DNA from: Antedon mediterranea
Taxonomy: Eukaryota; Echinodermata; Crinoidea; Comatulida; Antedonidae
DNA length: 64,000 nucleotides
Direction of reading: 5' to 3'
Assembly: GCF_964355755.1 (NCBI RefSeq)
Contig: NC_092670.1
Span: forward strand, 31,733,795-31,797,794
Shown piece after piece: positions 35,701 through 46,220 of the stretch (its first letter is position 1; each line of letters begins with the position of its first letter). The notes below the pieces were generated by a model, which worked only from the letters and a program-made list of their open reading frames with translations, was not told the origin of the DNA and searched no databases. The position numbers and the translations under genes are program-made.

Positions 35701-37721
35701 TGTTACAATTATACCGAACCCTGTCAACATATTTCCTGGTGATCTAAATATTGGGAAACATCATTTTTACTTTGAAGTTTACGATCATTACAATATTGAT
35801 TATATAACGTCTTGTACGTTTACAATAATTGTTAAAGGTTAGTGTATATGATATTAAAATGAATGTTATGCTTATTAGAATGTGACCTGCGCATGCGTAC
35901 ATTGGAAACCCCAATTGAATATTACGAACAGTCCCTGTGCTAAGAGCAATATAAAGAGTTACGGCATTCCGTTTTGGAATTCTAGAAAGTCACGTGGTAT
36001 ACTACCGGCCATCTTTGTGCCCAACTATTCCAATGTAGAGTGTGGAGTTAATCATTTGTTATAACAATGCGTATATAGTTCACAAGGCCTAACTATCAAA
36101 TTTAATGTCAAAACAATCAATTTATTTAAAGGTTTTTGTAGGTAATAACGAAATTATTTAAGTTATTGAACATGACTTTAAGCATCATGATAAAAAGGCA
36201 ATGCATTAATCAATAGGACACTGATTAAAATGCGCAAGTATGGCGAGCGCGCAATATTTTGTTATTTAATAATAATATATTTATCATTTGTGAGGATGTA
36301 CGTATATTTAAATCGAGCAATTTGTCTGTTTCTTAGATACCGAAAAGCCCGTTTTGACCTGCCCGGCTGACAATTTGACTGTAGTGACTGATTTTGGTAT
36401 ACCAACGGCCACCGTTGACTATTCAGCGGACATCAATGCAACTGACAACTCAGACGAACCATTGGAAATCTCCCCGAATCCAGTAGATGTATTTCCCGTT
36501 TTTCTTGCGATTGGAAGTCACCTGTTTGTGTTCAATGTTACAGATGCTTATAACAATAGAGGAAGCTGCAATTTTACCGTAACGGTTGAAGGTTTGTGAA
36601 ATACAATACATCATTGTGACAGCCACTTCCGTTTAAAAATACAGATTGATACTGACTAATGCGCACTTTGAAATGTCCATAATGTTTTGCTAATTGTTTG
36701 ACAGATACGGAATCCCCTACAGTGGAATGTCCTGCAAATGTAACTATAGAAACGACCACAGTCTCCATATCAGTTGACTACTCCACCGATATAACTGCAG
36801 CAGCAAATGACAACTCGAACGACTTTGTTGTATCACCAGTTCCTAATTCAATATTCCCATCTAATATTGGAGTAGGAGTACATGTGTATACGTTTACAGT
36901 TAAAGACTCATCCAACAATTCAAACAGTTGTACGTTTACAATAAACGTTGAACGTAAGTTGATTTCTATTCTTAGATATCTACAAAACAATTAAAAACAC
37001 ATACTACTTACGTAACAAGTGGTACTTTGTGGTTATTATCTTAAATACAGGGCGCCTGATAAAGAGGTCAGGAATGACTTATTAATTGCATATTATTATC
37101 TCATTGAATTAATAAACTAGTGGTGGCTTCACCTTTGTTGGTAAATTTGTTTAACATAAAATTTATAAAATACTACAGTCTTACTGTAGCTGCGATTTCA
37201 AATAGTTTGGCAACATTGCTCCTTTTCTACTTAAAGTAGCTTTTTTCAGTAAATGTATAGACAACGTTAATATTAACGACTTATCCTATTTCACATTATG
37301 AATATCACACTAGATATCAGAAGCCAGTTTGTGCATCAATTAGTTATTATTACATATTTTGTGTCATGAACAAAAATTAATAGGATTTATTAATTACCTC
37401 CATTGTATAATATAAACGCACTGTTATCTCACTACAGCAAGTCATCTTCACACGCCGGTATTGATTTGTCCATCTGACAATACCATACATACTGACGCCG
37501 GATATCCAACTGCATCTGTTGACTACTCCGACTCAGTATTTGTAAATGGAAGCGTACTGACAATAGACGGAATGGACATCTTACCGATTCCTTCTGAAGA
37601 ATTTCCTGTGAAACTCGGCATTGGAAAACATGACTTCAAGTTCAACTATACTGATGAATTTGAAAAAAATGGAAATTGTTCCTTTGAAATCAATGTCGAA
37701 GGTCAGAATGGTCACTTTTAA
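32644..37721 (+). CDS. Secreted C-type lectin with four HYR domains (copy A, complete)
   Basis: Exons 32644-32713, 33119-33418, 35346-35483, 35586-35837, 36337-36591, 36705-36953, 37438-37721. All introns are GT/AG and in phase 1, the usual pattern for shuffled extracellular modules. Predicted product about 515 residues: signal peptide (1-23, ALLSILVVTHYII core); C-type lectin domain (about 24-169) with six Cys, WIGY, EPN and WYDN; HYR domains at about 170-253, 254-338, 339-421 and 422-509, each with DxxxPxxxCP, xVDYS, FP and CxFxxxV. EPN with the later Glu and Asn-Asp suggests Ca2+-dependent binding of mannose-type sugars. HYR domains are adhesion modules of the Ig-like fold. The product is probably secreted and acts in recognition or matrix adhesion; function is inferred from domains. 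The last exon reads into TAA at 37719-37721, but a GT follows the HYR end, so more exons beyond it cannot be excluded. Confidence 0.85.
33119..33418 (+). CDS. Exon 2: first part of C-type lectin domain
   Basis: 300 nt after TTCTTTTCAG. Encodes CPTGWHYNAVFSKCYW, SWDSARDICRQNFGDLVEIY, GAWIGYHD and FQWVSGRN. Donor GTAAAT lies in front of an in-frame TAG, so unspliced reading would end here. Confidence 0.85.
34098..34289. mobile_element. 192-bp MITE with long inverted ends, TTAA target
   Basis: TTAA at 34094-34097 and 34290-34293. Ends GCCTGTTTTCCTGTCGACG and its reverse complement, with a few mismatches further in, over about 36 bp. Absent from unit B at the matching place in intron 2, which reads TCTCACTAAGAATCCC. 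Confidence 0.85.
34671..34949. mobile_element. 279-bp MITE with perfect inverted ends, TTAA target
   Basis: TTAA at 34667-34670 and 34950-34953. Ends AGATGTATTGTCCCCC and inverted GGGGGACAATACATCT are exact. This is the best-preserved member of the family seen at 11896-12686, 30305-30591, 46022 and 56193. Confidence 0.85.
35346..35483 (+). CDS. Exon 3: second part of C-type lectin domain (EPN site)
   Basis: 138 nt after TTTTTTAG. Encodes YWDPVEPNDGG, GGEDC, WYDNTCAAKMW and ICEK, completing the six-Cys fold and the Ca2+/sugar site. Confidence 0.85.
35586..35837 (+). CDS. Exon 4: HYR domain 1
   Basis: 252 nt. Encodes DKPNMRCPSNETIDTDLG through NIFPGDLNIGKHHFYFEVYD to CTFTIIVKG; donor GTTAGT. 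Confidence 0.8.
35838..36336 (+). other. Intron 4 of the CTLD-HYR gene
   Basis: No repeat or coding signal recognised; the small ORF at 35882-36064 has no splice support. Confidence 0.6.
36337..36591 (+). CDS. Exon 5: HYR domain 2
   Basis: 255 nt. Encodes DTEKPVLTCPADNLTVVTDF, VDYSADINATDN, DVFPVFLAIGSHLF, VTDAYNNRGSCNFTVTVEG. The most canonical HYR of the four. Absent from B. Confidence 0.85.
36705..36953 (+). CDS. Exon 6: HYR domain 3
   Basis: 249 nt. Encodes DTESPTVECPANVTIETTTV, VDYSTDITAA, SIFPSNIGVGVHVYTF, SCTFTINVE; strong donor GTAAGT. Confidence 0.85.
37438..37721 (+). CDS. Exon 7: HYR domain 4 and probable end
   Basis: Encodes HTPVLICPSDNTIHTDAG, VDYSDSVFVNG, EEFPVKLGIGKHDFKF, GNCSFEINVEG, then QNGHF and TAA. 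If GT at 37702 is used as donor the exon is 264 nt, in phase with the others. Confidence 0.75.
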
Positions 37722-37860
37722 TTATGCATTCTGTTTGTTTCCTTATAGTCTGGGCTCCAGACGGAGTTTTGTCTTAATATTAGTAAAAATATAAATATTT
37801 TTGCACATATGGCGTTTCATACGTGTATTACTTGAGTTTGGATACTCCGTCTGGGGAAAC

Positions 37861-38705
37861 GGTGACTACTTCTTCGCATGCAGCTAAAGTAAAATGACGT
37901 CACGTTAAAGCGTGTCGTCACAGAGTCTCATGCATATGCAAAAGAAATGTTTTCTCTCTGCTTCTTGATTGCGCGATGATGATTTTACAAAATGTTTTCA
38001 ATAATTCCGATATTGTTCCTGATAACAAAGAAGCAGATTAAATATAGTTTTTTATTTGACCCATTTGGCTTAGATGCCTAGCTAGGCCTATAGGCTAAAA
38101 GACTTTCTATGATACTAGGCCTAGTAGTACTAGGCCTACCTCCTCACTAGCGGCTTAACTAACGTAAAATACAGTTTAGAGTAGTACTATACCCACTACT
38201 ATCACTTATCAGGCCTCCATATCCTCATTCATCGTTCCGCGAGGCATCGTGCAGATGTACACTAACCTAGCATACTAGCTACACTTCCCACCCACCCTAG
38301 CTCTATAGCTAGGTATGCACGTGCGCTGCCACCTAGGCCTAGCCTATTTCGGGTCTCATGTCTTGCAGCATTTGAAAATACATACTAATAATACTGCACA
38401 TTATTAGTATTATTTTGTATTCGCACTGGAAGTATCTAGGCGTTAAAATTCAATATATTATTTATTATCCTCAGCAGTGAAAACAATTATATTTTGTTGT
38501 ATATGCCATACTGATTTTAATTGTCAAAAACATGATCGTCAGTCGATGATGGGCTCGGGAGTTTCGATAAATCTCGCGTCGCGTGTGTGGGTGTGGTGGA
38601 AAACACTCTCAGCAAGTTTGCTTCATTAATATGCATGAGACTCTGTGACGACACACTTTAACGTGACGTCATTTTACTTTAGCTGCATGCGAAGAAGTAG
38701 TCACC
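37861..38705. mobile_element. 845-bp Mutator-like MITE with 75-bp inverted repeats
   Basis: Arms 37861-37935 and 38631-38705 match at 74 of 75 positions, starting GGTGACTACTTCTTCGCATG. TGGGGAAAC flanks both sides (37852-37860 and 38706-38714), a 9-bp target duplication. Long TIRs plus 9-bp duplication are the hallmark of Mutator-like elements. No coding. Confidence 0.85.
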
Positions 38706-38714
38706 TGGGGAAAC

Positions 38715-39480
38715 ACGCACAAGTCACGTGGTTTGACACCAAGAATTCTTGGTGCATACGATTATCCGGTTGACTAGTTTCAGCTGCATGTGATTGGCTA
38801 CTCACTCGTACACTGTTTTAATATTCATATTTTAGAATTTCAAAGACTCAACATCTAAGACGATGCGCATGCGCTATATTACGTTTAGACAATGTGCACT
38901 TGGGTACATTGATGACAGTTTCTGAAAGCTAGAAATGATTTTATATGCCTAGTAGTCTGGTAAACATTTGATGGGATTTTTCCCAAGAACATGAAAACTC
39001 GTCTAGATATGATAGGCTAGCTTCTCCGCAAATAAAACATTGAATGGATCATTTATTATTCGGAGATAATTTAATTTATTTCCCACCCAGCCATACCCTG
39101 TCCTGTTCTGTGTGGTGGTGTAGCCCTGTTGTGTGCCGGTGTAGCCCTGTTGTGTGCCGGTCGGTGGTGGTATGCACTTTATTGGCGTTCTATTTGGCAG
39201 GTCATACGTACGAGTTGAGTATCCCTACGAAGGAGGCCTAGGCCAGGACTAAACAATTAATAAACAAAACAACTTGGCAACACGATTTTATATTTCAACA
39301 GTTGTTCAGTCTCGATCGTACATTCAGCACTGTACGTACAGTGCTGAAACAAAATGATCATTGGTTGATTCGAAATCCATATTTACATACCGCCCGCCCC
39401 ATATAGCCAAATACGGTATGATAACCTACGTCATTCTTATCGGATGTTTGCGGTCTGCAAATCGATTTCTATACGTGTTT
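38715..39480. other. Rest of the 2-kb insertion; no gene recognised
   Basis: Holds an 18-base palindrome CACCAAGAATTCTTGGTG, short GTGTGCCGGT repeats near 39130-39165 and a small palindrome around CAGCACTGTACGTACAGTGC. The ORF at 39044-39241 is likely spurious. Confidence 0.4.
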
Positions 39481-39489
39481 CACAAGTCT

Positions 39490-39725
39490 GTATTTTCAGA
39501 GAAAAATCGCGGTCGAAAAAAAAACAAATAAATATTTTAAAAAAGACAATAAATACAGACTTGGGTGTATTTTCAGAGAAAAATCGCGGTCGAAAAAAAA
39601 CCAAATAAATATTTTAAAAAAGACAATAAATACAGACTTGGGTGTATTTTCAGAGAAAAATCGCGGTCGAAAAAAAAACAAATAAATATTTTTAAAAAGA
39701 CAATAAATACAGACTTGGGGCAAGT
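39490..39725. repeat. 77-bp tandem repeat, three copies
   Basis: Units begin at 39490, 39567 and 39644 with GTATTTTCAGAGAAAAATCG and end with AATACAGACTTGGG. Differences are limited to A-run length and one or two bases. Minus-strand open frames across it are by-products of the period. Confidence 0.95.
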
Positions 39726-39738
39726 CTAGTTTCCTTAT

Positions 39739-40719
39739 TATTCATTTAATTCGTATGCAAAAATGAGTGAATTTATTTATCGTAGCATTATTAAAGTCAA
39801 TTTTCAAATTATATTGATTGGAAATTATGTCTCTATAATTGCAAATACGCTCTGAATATAATGTACTTTGTAATACGAATATTGCTAAAACAAAATTATG
39901 GTCATAATAGGCTATAAGTCTTAACAAGAACTCGTGTTTCTTTAATATAAATTGTACATTCCTACACGTGTAACATTTTTGGGTATTTCTTTTTGATTAA
40001 TATTTCTTAAAGTAATTAACGATAACAATATCAAATTGAACCATAAACAATGATGATACGACAATGCTATGAACTTATGTGTTGTACCATACGTAGTTAA
40101 TCAATGTAAATATTGAATTTAAGGAATTAGCACAAATATAATTGCATTCACAGAGTACCTTGTATTCCGTAAAAAATATGTTCTTTAGACTTCGTAAACA
40201 ATTGTAACCAACACTCGATCCTGAAATAGATACAATATATTTCATATAATGCGGTACAATTTATAATAGGCCTAATTAATATATAAAGTTTAATAATACA
40301 ATATAATAAAAAAGGTAATACTCTCCAAGGCTAAAATAAAAAGTCATTGAAAACGCATAAGCCTACCAAACGAATAATACCGTACTTATAATGTACTGTA
40401 TTATAATACGCGTATGTTGGATGTGTATTCTTGTTTGAAATTAATATTTGTTAACATTATGAGAGTAAGAATATAAAGTGCATGTATTGTACTGGGATTA
40501 TAGAATGTCTTCTAGTAATGAATATATACATGTACAATCAGACAATACTTAACCAATCATCATTATTTTTGAAAATAGACAATTGGAACATAATTAAATA
40601 TTGGTGCAAGTTGATTATGATGTATTTATTTCCAAATAATATTGTGACCTTTCTTGTTACTACGTCAACTATAAAATCCATCTATTACGACATTTAATAT
40701 GTTTTTCTTGTATACATAT
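39739..40719. other. Non-coding part of unit A shared with unit B
   Basis: Aligns with about 49917-50850 of unit B with small indels. No splice-bounded ORF recognised. A shared TAGGCCTA lies at about 40267-40274. Confidence 0.5.
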
Positions 40720-40734
40720 TTTGTGTGCAAGATA

Positions 40735-41290
40735 ATGTCCACGAGGCTTTTGTTTGTTCATTCATTTTTAAATTGTCTCATGTAATTCGAGGACCCGCAT
40801 TAAACCTTTTCAAAGGCCATCTCACTAACCGCTCCCAATGCACTAGATATAACTCTATTTCCAATGTTTGTCCTATCACCTGTGGCGACCCCCAAGGCTC
40901 CTTACTTGGCCTACTTCTGTCCACCATTTACACAATGATGTCCACCGAACCCCAAACTTGCTTAATATTTTATTTATGCAGATGATACTACAGTTGTTAA
41001 AAAATATTAAAACACTTTTTGACACCTTTAATACCAATGTTATCACCTTGTCCCAGTACTTTGCTGCTAACAAACATAACAAATGTATAGCTACTTTTTG
41101 GAACCCCACAATTCACCACTTATCTTTATTGGCAATCATGAAATGCCACCAGTAAAGACTATTAGATTTCTTGGCGTTACCATTGGCAACATCCTCTCAT
41201 GAAAAACCCATATCCAAGAAACTGACAACAAAGTGTCCAAGAACCTTATCGAAAGACAAACCATGGTTCAGAAATGGAATAATGAAAGAA
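40735..41290 (+). pseudogene. LINE reverse transcriptase fragment, unit A
   Basis: Encodes FIFKLSHVIRGPALNLFKG, GDPQGSLLGLLL (degenerate GxPQGSxLGPLLF), then in another frame LFYADDTTVVKN (the YADD box), and TIRFLGVTIGN. Frames change and TGA replaces a likely Trp. Copy in B at 50862-51420. Confidence 0.7.
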
Positions 41291-41499
41291 CATACTTATT
41301 TTCTATTCAAAAATCACAAGATAGATAGATCTAAAGCATAATATCTAAAGGCAAACCGAGAAATAATCTTCATCACTGACAACAAATATAGATAAAGTTT
41401 ATTCATGCCTGTCATTTTATTTTATTAACGGTAGCCAAGACATATATACAAAAGGAATCCCAGTGTCGAATATCAACTGTTACAAGCAGATTCACTAAG

Positions 41500-41558
41500 A
41501 TGGAAGTTTCGATCCACTATGATCCATCAAAGAACCTGCAAGATCGTCAACGCAAGAG
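41500..41558 (+). CDS. Possible short first exon of unknown gene, unit A
   Basis: ATG followed by codons for MEVSIHYDPSKNLQDRQRK, then AG and a good donor GTGAGT. Unit B (51624-51682) keeps frame and donor with two amino-acid changes. No downstream exon was found and the protein is not recognised, so this may be chance. Confidence 0.25.
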
Positions 41559-42146
41559 GTGAGTTTTCAGATCTATGCTTTTTGTATTATTATGTTTTTG
41601 GAACGTTTTACCTGACAATTTCTAGAAAAGTCATTTTAACATAGATAATTTGAATAATTACTGATAACAACTGTATAATATAATTGTAAGATTCAATGTA
41701 ATAGAAGTACACTGTTTCCAGACGATTAGCTGATTTTGCCATCTAATCATCAAATGTCTGATTTCATTCCTGAAATGACAGTTACAAAGGTTAAAAAAAG
41801 TGGATTCGACGCTGATTTATCTAGCAAGCAAAAAATATTAGATTTTGAATAAATAAATAAATAAAAATAGAATAAATAAATAAATTTATTTTCTTTTTTC
41901 TTTTTTTTTCTCTTTCAATGTAAGCAAAAATACAAATTTAAATATAAATAATAAAGAGGCAAAACTCAAGAAGTAACAAAATGTGAAGGTCTCCCTAAAA
42001 AAAAATAAATGTGACGGCAAACAAGCTAAGAAATACAAATAAATTGTAATCATATTGATATTTGATTTAACACACAGAAACAAAAGAAAACAGTAAAGCA
42101 CAACAAGGCCATATACATGACTGCAGACGCCTGCTCAAGTTAGTGT

Positions 42147-42225
42147 TTACCGACCAACCGACCGACCAACCGACCAACCGACCGACATAGTGAGCTGTAG
42201 AGTCGCGTTGCACGCGACTACAAAA
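42147..42225 (+). repeat. GACCGACC/AACC tandem motif with hairpin end, unit A
   Basis: ACCGACCAACCGACCGACCA repeated, then CATAGTGAGCTGTAGAG and hairpin AGTCGCG...CGCGACT. Unit B (52288-52340) has fewer repeats, showing length change since duplication. Same end as 17464-17528. Confidence 0.75.
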
Positions 42226-42444
42226 GACAAGATGATTATTACCATGGAAGCACAGAAAACCAAAACAAATGTGTTTATTCTGTTGTACTATTTTTGCGAT
42301 GTTTTCAGTGAAGTATAGAGTATTGTATATCCAAACAAAAGATAATTAGGATGTGGTCTGAGAATAGAATCGAAAGAAAGTTTGCATTCTGTAAGTTTGT
42401 GCTTAATCCCTCATCTGAATAACGAGACAAATCACTTTGGATGA

Positions 42445-42845
42445 GACAAGATCTTTCTTTCTCTTTCTTCCATATTTTTATTTTGTTGTTCCTTTCATTC
42501 TTTTCTTTCATTATTTGTTTTTCTTTCATTATTTTTTTTCATCATTTTGTTTTCTTTCATTATTTTTTTTTCATCATTTTGCTTTCTTTCATTATTTTTT
42601 TTTCTTTCATTATTTTCTTTCTTTCTGTTTTCTTTCTTTTTTATACTCTTTATTCTTTCCCTTTTTCTTTCTTTCATTACTTTCTCTTCTTTAATTATTT
42701 TTTTCTTTCATTATTTTCTTTCTTTCTGTTTTTTTTCTTTATTCTTTCCCTTTTTCTTTCTTTCATTATTTCAATTTATTTGTTTTCTTTCATTTATTTC
42801 TTTCTTTCTCTTCTTTTTCCATTCTTTCATTTCCTTTAATTTATA
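42445..42845 (+). repeat. Pyrimidine-rich (CTTT/CATTATTTTT)n tract, unit A
   Basis: About 400 bases of imperfect TTTCTTTCATTATTTTTT units. Long frames of Phe, Ser and Leu on plus and Lys, Glu on minus are artefacts of composition. Confidence 0.9.
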
Positions 42846-43024
42846 TCTTAGTAATCAACGCACGTGGTTCAATTATATATGACATATACATGACAGCGAT
42901 GCTTTTAGATTTAGATAGATATTTCTCATTATGATATCATGATTATGGATACTATTTATCAATGTAAATAATATGTATATAATCTAAAACGTTTTCTCCT
43001 CATTATAAAGACAAGTGTGGTTTT

Positions 43025-43690
43025 ATGTCGGAATGCTTTTATTAATATTACGTTCAAATCACTTTTGATCAGAACTAGTGGTTTTCACTATTAAACAGAA
43101 TCGCTAACCTACCTTAGATCATTTTTTTGCAATGTTATCAAATGGATTTATATTTCCAGCACTGTTTCAACTGAATTTTATCACTGTTTAACTGAATTTT
43201 ATCACTGTTTTAACTGAATTTTATCACTGTTTTAACTGAATTTTATCACTGTTTTAAATGAATTTTATCACTTTTTCAACTTAATTTTATCACTGTTTTA
43301 ACTGAATTCTATCACTGTTTTAAGTGAATTTTATCACTGTTTTAACTGAATTTTATCACTGTTTTAACTGAATTTTATCACTGTTTTAACTGAATTTTAT
43401 AAGGGAAAAGTGAATTTCACTATTCCCTGATTTTATCAATATTACAACTGAAATCTATTACTGTTTTAACTGAATTAACTATATTGTATAACTGGTTTAA
43501 CTGAATTTTTATCAATGTTTAACTGAATTTTATCATTGTTTTAACTGAATTTTATAATAGAAAAGTAAATTTCACTATTTCCTGATTTTATCAATATTAT
43601 AACTGAAATTTATTACTGTTTTAACTGGATATCATGTGAAAAAAGTTTTTAGTAAAATAATATTCGTTGCTATTTTTCTGTGTTTCAAAA
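43025..43690. repeat. Dispersed repeat with 22-bp minisatellite core, copy 2 (unit A)
   Basis: Same flanks as copy 1. Core 43162-43625 has many close copies of ACTGAATTTTATCACTGTTT, more homogeneous than copy 1. Confidence 0.85.
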
Positions 43691-44518
43691 AAAAAATCGC
43701 CTAGTGTTAAACAGGTATAATGATATATAAGATGTTTAAATTGTGTTAGGACTTTGAAATATTCATGACGTATGCCTACGTTTGAGATAGAACGTGTCTT
43801 TATACACCTACCGATGTCATGTCACGTCACAACGTTACTACAACCGAAAAGATTCATATATCATTTTCAGTCGAATGTGGGCGTGTGTGAACATTCTATA
43901 TAAGCTCGCGTACACTATCACACATCGGCCTAATGCGTCGTCGAAATTGGTACAGCACATTGGAGTCAACGTCTACTATCATGTTGTAATTTTTAGCATT
44001 GAATTACAGGTCCATGATTAAACAACCACAATCAAGCAGCGAAAGATTAGTTATCCCATAAGACGACAAGCGGGCATTTTAGACATGACCCGTAATGGTT
44101 GGAAAATAACACACAATATAAACACCAAGATATCCGTATTTTATAAAAGTTCATACATTTATTAATTTATTTTGTATAATAAAATATATCGCATTCAATT
44201 ATTTGTGTACAGTTAATGGTAATTTTTTATTTTTAAAAACAATTGTATTTACATGATTAGTCAATACATCATCCCATCATCTGAAAAGATATAAAATACA
44301 AAATAATGTGTTTACATGATTCTATAGGAACTAAATTAATATGTCAGGCTATGACTTAAAATTAGTAGTTTGGCTGGTGTTAGGTGTATGTTTTACATCA
44401 AATAATATAGTAGGCGTTTTGGGGTTTAAAAAAAATGAAGTACCGTACAGTGGAGTCATAATACTGTTCTATCAATAGTAATAGTACTTAAGGTTTAGTT
44501 TTGTTATTGCAGACTTAC

Positions 44519-44692
44519 GTCATGTTCCTTTCAAATGTGTTTGTAATGGCTCCCGATTGCTTATAGTTTTGTCTTCGCGGCAACAATATATCTCCGATGT
44601 TGGAAGTGATGATCTTCTTTGGTCGGTAAATTGCATCCAAATTTTTTACGTTAGTCAGTAAATTTAATTCTGCTGTAAGTTGCTGAATGAAG
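44519..44692 (-). CDS. Candidate internal exon of an unknown gene, unit A
   Basis: Minus strand, acceptor TTCTTCATAG, strong donor GAC then GTAAGT. 174 nt: 1 + 57 codons + 2. Encodes FIQQLTAELNLLTNVKNL, AIYRPKKIITSNIGDILLPR and GAITNTFERNM. Not recognised. Unit B (54667-54838) is 172 nt, a 2-bp change that shifts the frame, so at most one copy works. No neighbouring exon was found. Confidence 0.4.
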
Positions 44693-44764
44693 CTATGAAG
44701 AATAAAAAACAATAAATGTATTACTTGTATTTAAATCTTGACAAACATTCACTAATGCTCTACA

Positions 44765-45237
44765 GTCAACAATCTTAACATAGTCAATTCAATTCAATTC
44801 AAAGCAGGCACTAGCCCAGGGCGTACCTATAACTGACACAGACAATAACAACAACAAAATAAATTAATAATAAATAAATAAAAAATTGACCGAAGAATAT
44901 TTAAAATTTGGAAATAAGGTGAATTTTAAATTTAGATAAAAATGATTTACTAGAAACAGAGTTTAAGATGGAGAGTGACAGATCGTTCCAAAAAGTGGAT
45001 CCGGAATACCTAATGTTGTGTTGAAAGTGGTTGGTTTTATGGGTTGGAATATGTAGTTTTGAACTAATACGGGTATGATGATAATAAATTAAAGAATTAG
45101 GAGCAAAGATGTTTGGGAAGGTTAGAATTAATAGAAGAAAAGATGAAAGAGCCTTGTTGTGTTAGATTGATATCAGAGACTTGGAGAAGATGAAGATTGG
45201 AAAAACGATGAGATGAATGAGACAGGGGCGGGGCGCC
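44765..45237 (-). pseudogene. LINE RT C-terminal and 3' fragment, unit A
   Basis: Minus strand reads, with stops, GSFIFSSINSNLPKH, then RYSGSTFWNDLSLSILNSVS and SFLSKFKIHL, the usual C-terminal pattern of APE-type LINE RTs, and ends in TTGAATTGAATTGA. The fragment stops exactly at the unit junction. Copy in B at 54905-55380. Confidence 0.65.
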
Positions 45238-46021
45238 AGATATAACCCTGATGGCCTTTTTTTGAAGAGTTTGAAATTCAATGGGTTTGTGTCTGATTTA
45301 CTGTTTTTTATTTTTTTATAAGCTAAATCATTATTTGTTTAATATCCTGAAAAAACTACAAAATGACATTTCAATGTTTGATTTTAGTATTCTTTATTTT
45401 TTGCATAAAAAAGAAAGGGACTGTAAATTATAAACGTAACGTAATATCCTTTAGTATCCGATTAGATCATAGTTCAAGAATTTTGATTTTCACTCAGATG
45501 AAGAACACGGTGACTGAGTTGTTCAACCCAACCCAATATATTTATAGAAAAGACAACTTCAAAGAAGAGACACAGACCAAGGTTATCAAGTTGTTTGATA
45601 GCCTTGCACACTAGACTAATGAAAGTGGTCTATTCTGTTGGGGAAGATTACCAAAAATCAGAAGACAACTCAACATCTTGTGATTAAGTTCTTGACATGG
45701 CCACAAGTTTGAGCATTGAAGTAGTGACGGGAAAAACATTTTACAAGCAACAAAATGCTTACCTATATCCAGTGAACACACACAAATCGATGTTAACATT
45801 AAATATTCTCATTCCTAAGATGGTATTTTAACGCATTTCTAATTATACCAATCAGTTCCACAGTTTTGGACAATTTTGGAGTAGGTAACACAAAATATCT
45901 GTAAGTGCAGTTTTCCATGCTCATAATTTTTGGTATCAATGTATAAAGCAATGTCTCTTTATTTTTATGTAATTAAATAAATAATGACGTCACATAAGGA
46001 TATAAGGTTATGTTTTTTTAA

Positions 46022-46220
46022 AGATGTAAAATGAAGATTAATTACAGCAGACTTTGATTATTTGTAGTTTCAATCAAGTTAATCAATTGCATAGAAACAA
46101 AACCAAGAAAAACCATGTTTTTTACTAAAATGACAAAATAAATGGTTAAATTCAACCAAAAATCCATTGGCTGGCAGCCAATTTGACTTGTTTGCTTTAA
46201 ATTACAGTTTTTCAGGTAAA
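46022..46220. mobile_element. TTAA MITE, unit B copy, truncated
   Basis: Left TTAA at 46018-46021 and AGATGTAAAATGAAGATTAA follow unit A, but the right part is lost in the deletion joined near 46222. Confidence 0.6.

Larger units (their letters stand above)
37747..39728. mobile_element. 1982-bp insertion with terminal hairpins, absent from unit B
   Basis: Flanked by GTTTCCTTAT on both sides (37737-37746 and 39729-39738). Unit B has a single TTTCCTTAT (49826-49834) and runs straight through, an empty site. Left end hairpin TCTGG-gct-CCAGA; right end hairpin AGACTTG-ggg-CAAGTCT. Contains a nested MITE (37861-38705) and a 77-bp tandem repeat next to its right end. No transposase. Confidence 0.75.
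29411..45237. repeat. Tandem segmental duplication, unit A (15.8 kb)
   Basis: Starts at AGATATAACCCTGATGGCC; the same words start unit B at 45238 and unit C at 55381, each preceded by ACAGGGG(C/T)GGGGCGCC. Most of A aligns with B in order, interrupted by insertions in A and deletions in B. Contents: complete CTLD-HYR gene, MITEs, a LINE RT fragment, CT-rich tract, minisatellite, a possible minus-strand exon and a LINE 3' fragment. Confidence 0.9.

Noticed and set aside
36574-36990. Minus-strand frames under HYR exons
   Set aside because: Antisense shadows of exons 5 and 6.
39496-39723. Minus-strand frame with repeated IYCLFKNI-like segments
   Set aside because: It is the translation of a 77-bp tandem repeat, not a repeat protein; the period is not a multiple of three and frame is kept only by A-run changes.
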